Both the position numbers and the translations under genes were made by a program. Below, piece after piece: positions 12,991 to 16,095 of a stretch of 16,095 nucleotides of DNA. Source of the stretch: an uncultured Vogesella sp. (lineage in GTDB: Bacteria; Pseudomonadota; Gammaproteobacteria; Burkholderiales; Chromobacteriaceae); contig CAMLGD010000057.1 of NCBI GenBank assembly GCA_946479405.1, positions 1 through 16,095 on the forward strand. The letters are read 5' to 3'. How positions within the stretch are numbered: the first letter of the stretch is position 1; each line of letters opens with the position of its first letter. The notes under the pieces are model-generated. The model was not told the DNA's origin, did no database searches, and was given only the letters and a program-made list of their open reading frames with translations.

Positions 12991-14466
12991 ATGAGTCGCG
13001 AGATTTTGTTGTTGGTTGACGCGCTGGCGAGCGAGAAGAATGTCGGCCGTGAGGTGGTGTTCTCTGCGCTGGAACTGGCGCTGGCTTCGGCTACCAAGAA
13101 AAAGTTCAACGATGAGGAAATCGACGTTCGCGTAGAGATCGACCGTCACAATGGCCAGTACCAGAGTTTCCGTCGCTGGACTGTGGTGGATGCCGAAGCG
13201 CTGGAGTTTGAAGACCGCGAACTGAGCCTGGAAGATGCTCGCGAGCGTGATCCGCGCGCAGAGTTGGGTGGCGTGATCGAAGAACCGATGGAAGCGGTGG
13301 AGTTCGGTCGTATCGGTGCGCAGGCAGCCAAACAGGTGATCCTGCAGAAGATTCGTGATGCCGAGCGTGAGCAAGTACTGAACGAATTCCTGCAGCGTCG
13401 CGAGAGCCTGATCTCCGGCACCATCAAGCGTATCGAGCGTGGCAATGCCATCGTTGAGTGCGGCAAGCTGGAGGCGGTGCTGCCGCGTGACCAGATGATT
13501 CCGAAGGAAAACCTGCGCGTAGGTGACCGCGTCAAGGCATGTCTGCTGCGTATCGACCGCCTCGGTCGTGGTCCGCAGCTGATTCTGTCGCGTACCTCGC
13601 GTGATTTCCTGGTGAAGCTGTTTGAGCAGGAAGTGCCGGAAATTGAAGACGGCATGCTGGATATCAAGGAAGCTGCTCGTGATCCGGGCATGCGCGCCAA
13701 GATGGCTGTCAAATCCAATGATCCGCGCCTGGACCCGCAAGGTACCTGCATCGGCGTACGGGGCTCTCGCGTGCAGTCGGTAACTCAGGAACTGGCCGGC
13801 GAGCGTATCGATATCGTGTTGTGGGCACCGGATCCGGCGCAGTTCGTAATCAATGCGCTGTCCCCGGCTGAAGTGAATCGCATCATGGTGGACGAAGATA
13901 CCCATACCATGGATGTGGTAGTGGAAGAAGACCAGCTGGCCCTGGCTATTGGCCGTGGTGGTCAGAACGTGAAGCTCGCTGCCGAGCTGACCGGCTGGAA
14001 CCTTAATATCCTGACCGTTACCGAGGCGGAAGAGAAGCATCTGGAAGAAGACGCCAAGCTGCGCGACCACTTCATGCAGCACCTGGGTGTGGATGAAGAT
14101 ATTGCCGCTGCGCTGGTGCAGGAAGGTTTTGCCACGCTGGAAGAAGTGGCATATGTACCGATCTCTGAAATGCTGGAGATCGATGGTTTTGACGAAGCTC
14201 TGGTGAATGAGCTGCGTAGTCGTGCGCGTGACGCCATCCTGACCCTGGCCATTGCCTCGGAAGAAAAGGTCGAGGATGTATCCGAAGACCTGAAGAGCAT
14301 GGAAGGTTTGGATAGTGAGCTTGTGCGCAAACTGGCCGAAAACGGCGTGACCACCCGTGACGACCTGGCGGACCTCGCCGTAGATGATTTGGTCGACATG
14401 ACCGGCATGGAAGCCGATGCGGCCCGCGCCTTGATCATGAAAGCGCGCGAACACTGGTTTAATTAA
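12991..14466 (+). CDS. nusA: Transcription termination/antitermination factor NusA
   Basis: The 491-residue protein is full length for the proteobacterial form. It binds RNA polymerase and nascent RNA, stimulates pausing and intrinsic termination, and takes part in rRNA antitermination complexes. Domains in order: N-terminal polymerase-binding domain (1-125); S1 domain (about 135-200, [30 protein letters not shown] region); KH1 (about 205-280, [10 protein letters not shown] at 255-264); KH2 (about 285-345, [12 protein letters not shown] at 319-330); and two C-terminal acidic helix-hairpin-helix repeats (about 365-418 and 438-490), the second of which contacts the alpha subunit in E. coli. GGAGG precedes the start. 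It lies 50 bp after rimP and 43 bp before infB. The leader terminator suggests autoregulation. Confidence 0.97.
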   Translation: MSREILLLVDALASEKNVGREVVFSALELALASATKKKFNDEEIDVRVEIDRHNGQYQSFRRWTVVDAEALEFEDRELSLEDARERDPRAELGGVIEEPMEAVEFGRIGAQAAKQVILQKIRDAEREQVLNEFLQRRESLISGTIKRIERGNAIVECGKLEAVLPRDQMIPKENLRVGDRVKACLLRIDRLGRGPQLILSRTSRDFLVKLFEQEVPEIEDGMLDIKEAARDPGMRAKMAVKSNDPRLDPQGTCIGVRGSRVQSVTQELAGERIDIVLWAPDPAQFVINALSPAEVNRIMVDEDTHTMDVVVEEDQLALAIGRGGQNVKLAAELTGWNLNILTVTEAEEKHLEEDAKLRDHFMQHLGVDEDIAAALVQEGFATLEEVAYVPISEMLEIDGFDEALVNELRSRARDAILTLAIASEEKVEDVSEDLKSMEGLDSELVRKLAENGVTTRDDLADLAVDDLVDMTGMEADAARALIMKAREHWFN

Positions 14467-14509
14467 CCAGCCGCATATGGAAGATTGCTAGAAGGAATTA
14501 GGAATACGC

Positions 14510-16095
14510 ATGGTTTTGACGAATGTAAAACAGTTTGCGAGTGAGCTGAGCTTGTCCCCGGAACGGTTGCTGGAGCAACTGAGCAATGCCGGTGTGAGCA
14601 AGCGCAGTCTGGAAGACGCACTCACCGAGCAGGACAAAAAACAGCTGCTGGACTACTTGAAGTCCTCTCATGGTGCGCGTGACGAAGGCAAGATCACCCT
14701 GACCCGCAAGCAGACCAGCGAAATCCATACTGCTGCCGGTAGCACCGTTAAGGTGGAAACCCGCAAGAAGCGTGTGTTCGTGCGTCCGGAAGATGAAGTG
14801 CAGAAGCCGGCCGTTGCTGTTGCCGCGGCAGAGCCGGTGGCACCGGCAGTAGAAGCTGCTGTGGTGGTGGAAGCCAAGCCGGAACCGGTTGTTGTGGCCG
14901 AGCCTGTCAAGGTGGAGGCTGCGCAGCCGGTAGAAGCCAAACCGGTTGCTGCCAAGGTAGAAAAACCGGTAGAGGCCAAGGCGCAGGAAGCCAAGGTTGA
15001 AGTAAAGGCTGCCGCGGCCGAAGCGCCGGTTGCCCCGGTAAAACAGCCGACGCTGAGCCGCCCAGCTTCCATCCTGTCGGATGCAGAAATGGCATCTCGT
15101 GCCGCAGAAGAAGCCCGTCAGGCCGAATTCCGCGCACGTCAGCAGGCGCTGCTGCGTGAAAAGCAGGAGCGCGAAGCACGCCGTCTGGCCGCGCGCCAGG
15201 AAGCCGCCGCACCGAAGCCGGTCGCAGCGCCAGCACCGGCCAAAACTGAAGATTTGCCGCGTTCGGCCAAGCCGACTCAGCCGCGCATGCAGCCGGCCGA
15301 TGGTGCTGCTCAGCCGCGCGAACAGGGTCCGCGCGATGCCAATCGTTCCGCACGTCCGGGTCCTGGCGGCCCGCGTCCGGCTGGTGGTGCGCCGGCTCGT
15401 CCGGGTGTCGCAGCTCCGGCTGCCGCTCCGGCGGCGGCAACTGATCGTCCAGGCGACAAGCGTGGCGGCAACAAGAAGCCGGGTGGCAAGGATGGCTGGA
15501 GTGATGGTCGTGGCAAGGGCAAGGGCCTGAAAACCCGCGGTGGCGATGCCAGCAATGACTGGAAATCGCGCAAGGGTGGTAAACACAAAGGCGGCAACAA
15601 TCAGCACGCCTTCCAGACCCCGACTGAGCCGATCGTGCATGAAGTACTGGTGCCGGAAACCATTGCCGTGGGCGATCTGGCCCACAAGATGGCTGTGAAG
15701 GCCGCTGAAGTCATCAAGACCCTGATGAAGATGGGCATGATGGTTACTATCAATCAGGTGCTGGATCAGGAAACCGCGTTGATCGTGGTGGAAGAAATGG
15801 GTCACGTTGGTAAGGCCGCGCAGGCGGACGATCCGGAAGCCTACCTGGATGTTGGTGGCGAAGTGGCTGCTGCCGAAGCACTGCCGCGTCCGCCGGTGGT
15901 GACCGTGATGGGTCACGTTGACCACGGTAAGACCTCGCTGCTTGACTATATTCGTCGCGCCAAGGTTGCTGCAGGCGAGGCCGGTGGCATTACTCAGCAC
16001 ATTGGTGCGTACCACGTGGAAACTCCGCGCGGCATGATCACCTTCCTGGATACCCCGGGTCACGAAGCGTTTACCGCCATGCGTGCCCGTGGTGC
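14510..16095 (+). CDS. infB: Translation initiation factor IF-2, N-terminal part (cut by window edge)
   Basis: There are 528 codons visible before the window ends; full proteins have about 900-970 residues. The N-terminal IF2_N module begins [22 protein letters not shown] long low-complexity Ala/Pro/Val/Glu/Lys linker and a Gly/Arg/Lys-rich stretch follow (about 85-365). A second IF2_N domain begins at HEVLVPETI (377 onward). The GTPase domain then opens with G1 GHVDHGKT (468-475), G2 GGIT (492-495) and G3 DTPGHE (514-519). IF-2 places initiator tRNA on the 30S subunit and promotes subunit joining. AGGA lies upstream of the ATG at 14510. Internal in-frame starts yielding shorter isoforms, as in E. 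coli, are possible but not shown by the sequence. The right end is missing. Confidence 0.97.
   Translation, partial: MVLTNVKQFASELSLSPERLLEQLSNAGVSKRSLEDALTEQDKKQLLDYLKSSHGARDEGKITLTRKQTSEIHTAAGSTVKVETRKKRVFVRPEDEVQKPAVAVAAAEPVAPAVEAAVVVEAKPEPVVVAEPVKVEAAQPVEAKPVAAKVEKPVEAKAQEAKVEVKAAAAEAPVAPVKQPTLSRPASILSDAEMASRAAEEARQAEFRARQQALLREKQEREARRLAARQEAAAPKPVAAPAPAKTEDLPRSAKPTQPRMQPADGAAQPREQGPRDANRSARPGPGGPRPAGGAPARPGVAAPAAAPAAATDRPGDKRGGNKKPGGKDGWSDGRGKGKGLKTRGGDASNDWKSRKGGKHKGGNNQHAFQTPTEPIVHEVLVPETIAVGDLAHKMAVKAAEVIKTLMKMGMMVTINQVLDQETALIVVEEMGHVGKAAQADDPEAYLDVGGEVAAAEALPRPPVVTVMGHVDHGKTSLLDYIRRAKVAAGEAGGITQHIGAYHVETPRGMITFLDTPGHEAFTAMRARG

Noticed and set aside
12757..14454. 565-codon open frame on the minus strand across nusA
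   Set aside because: It is antisense to a full, unmistakable nusA with its own ribosome site. The translation has no recognisable domain and mirrors the codon structure of nusA.
14498..16063. 521-codon open frame on the minus strand across infB
   Set aside because: It is a shadow of infB. Its low-complexity Ser/Thr/Arg/His composition is the reverse image of the Ala/Pro/Lys linker and GTPase codons.

Overview
The window reads as chromosomal DNA from a GC-rich betaproteobacterium. My best guess is the order Neisseriales, in the Chromobacterium/Vogesella/Aquitalea neighbourhood. This rests on the rimP-nusA-infB operon, the short Neisseria-like MetN, and overall protein character. It is an inference by eye, not a database result. 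I see no tRNA, rRNA, CRISPR array, insertion sequence or phage gene.

Layout from left to right. Positions 1-787 (minus) hold the 5' part of a circularly permuted ATP-grasp gene cut by the window edge. Positions 1029-2642 (plus) encode a membrane diguanylate cyclase with its own promoter and terminator. azoR (2840-3442, minus) and a LysR-type regulator (3566-4504, plus) form a divergent pair. Next come an MgtC/SapB membrane protein (4715-5464), a soluble PAS-GGDEF diguanylate cyclase (5714-6661) and a 2-keto-4-pentenoate hydratase family enzyme (6781-7542), all plus strand. After a long non-coding leader lies the methionine importer operon metN-metI-metQ (8022-10319). fadD (10566-12239) runs on the minus strand. 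The window ends with rimP-nusA-infB (12515 to the right edge, infB incomplete).

The most interesting non-coding signal is the metNIQ leader. Downstream of a sigma70-like promoter lies a sequence that matches the SAM-II riboswitch layout. A Shine-Dalgarno-like GGAG sits directly 3' of its pseudoknot, followed by a tiny reading frame that ends at the foot of an intrinsic terminator, and then metN. SAM could therefore shut off methionine import through a relay: blocked leader translation, then terminator formation. The rimP-nusA-infB operon also has an intrinsic terminator between its promoter and first gene, suiting autoregulation by NusA.

The second strong signal is a dispersed 12-mer, ASGTTGGCCGCA (S = G or C). 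It is present in nine exact copies in both orientations, seven of them between genes, and twice as inverted pairs. By base composition far less than one copy is expected. It resembles DNA-uptake sequences or REP elements in behaviour, but I do not recognise it as a named family.
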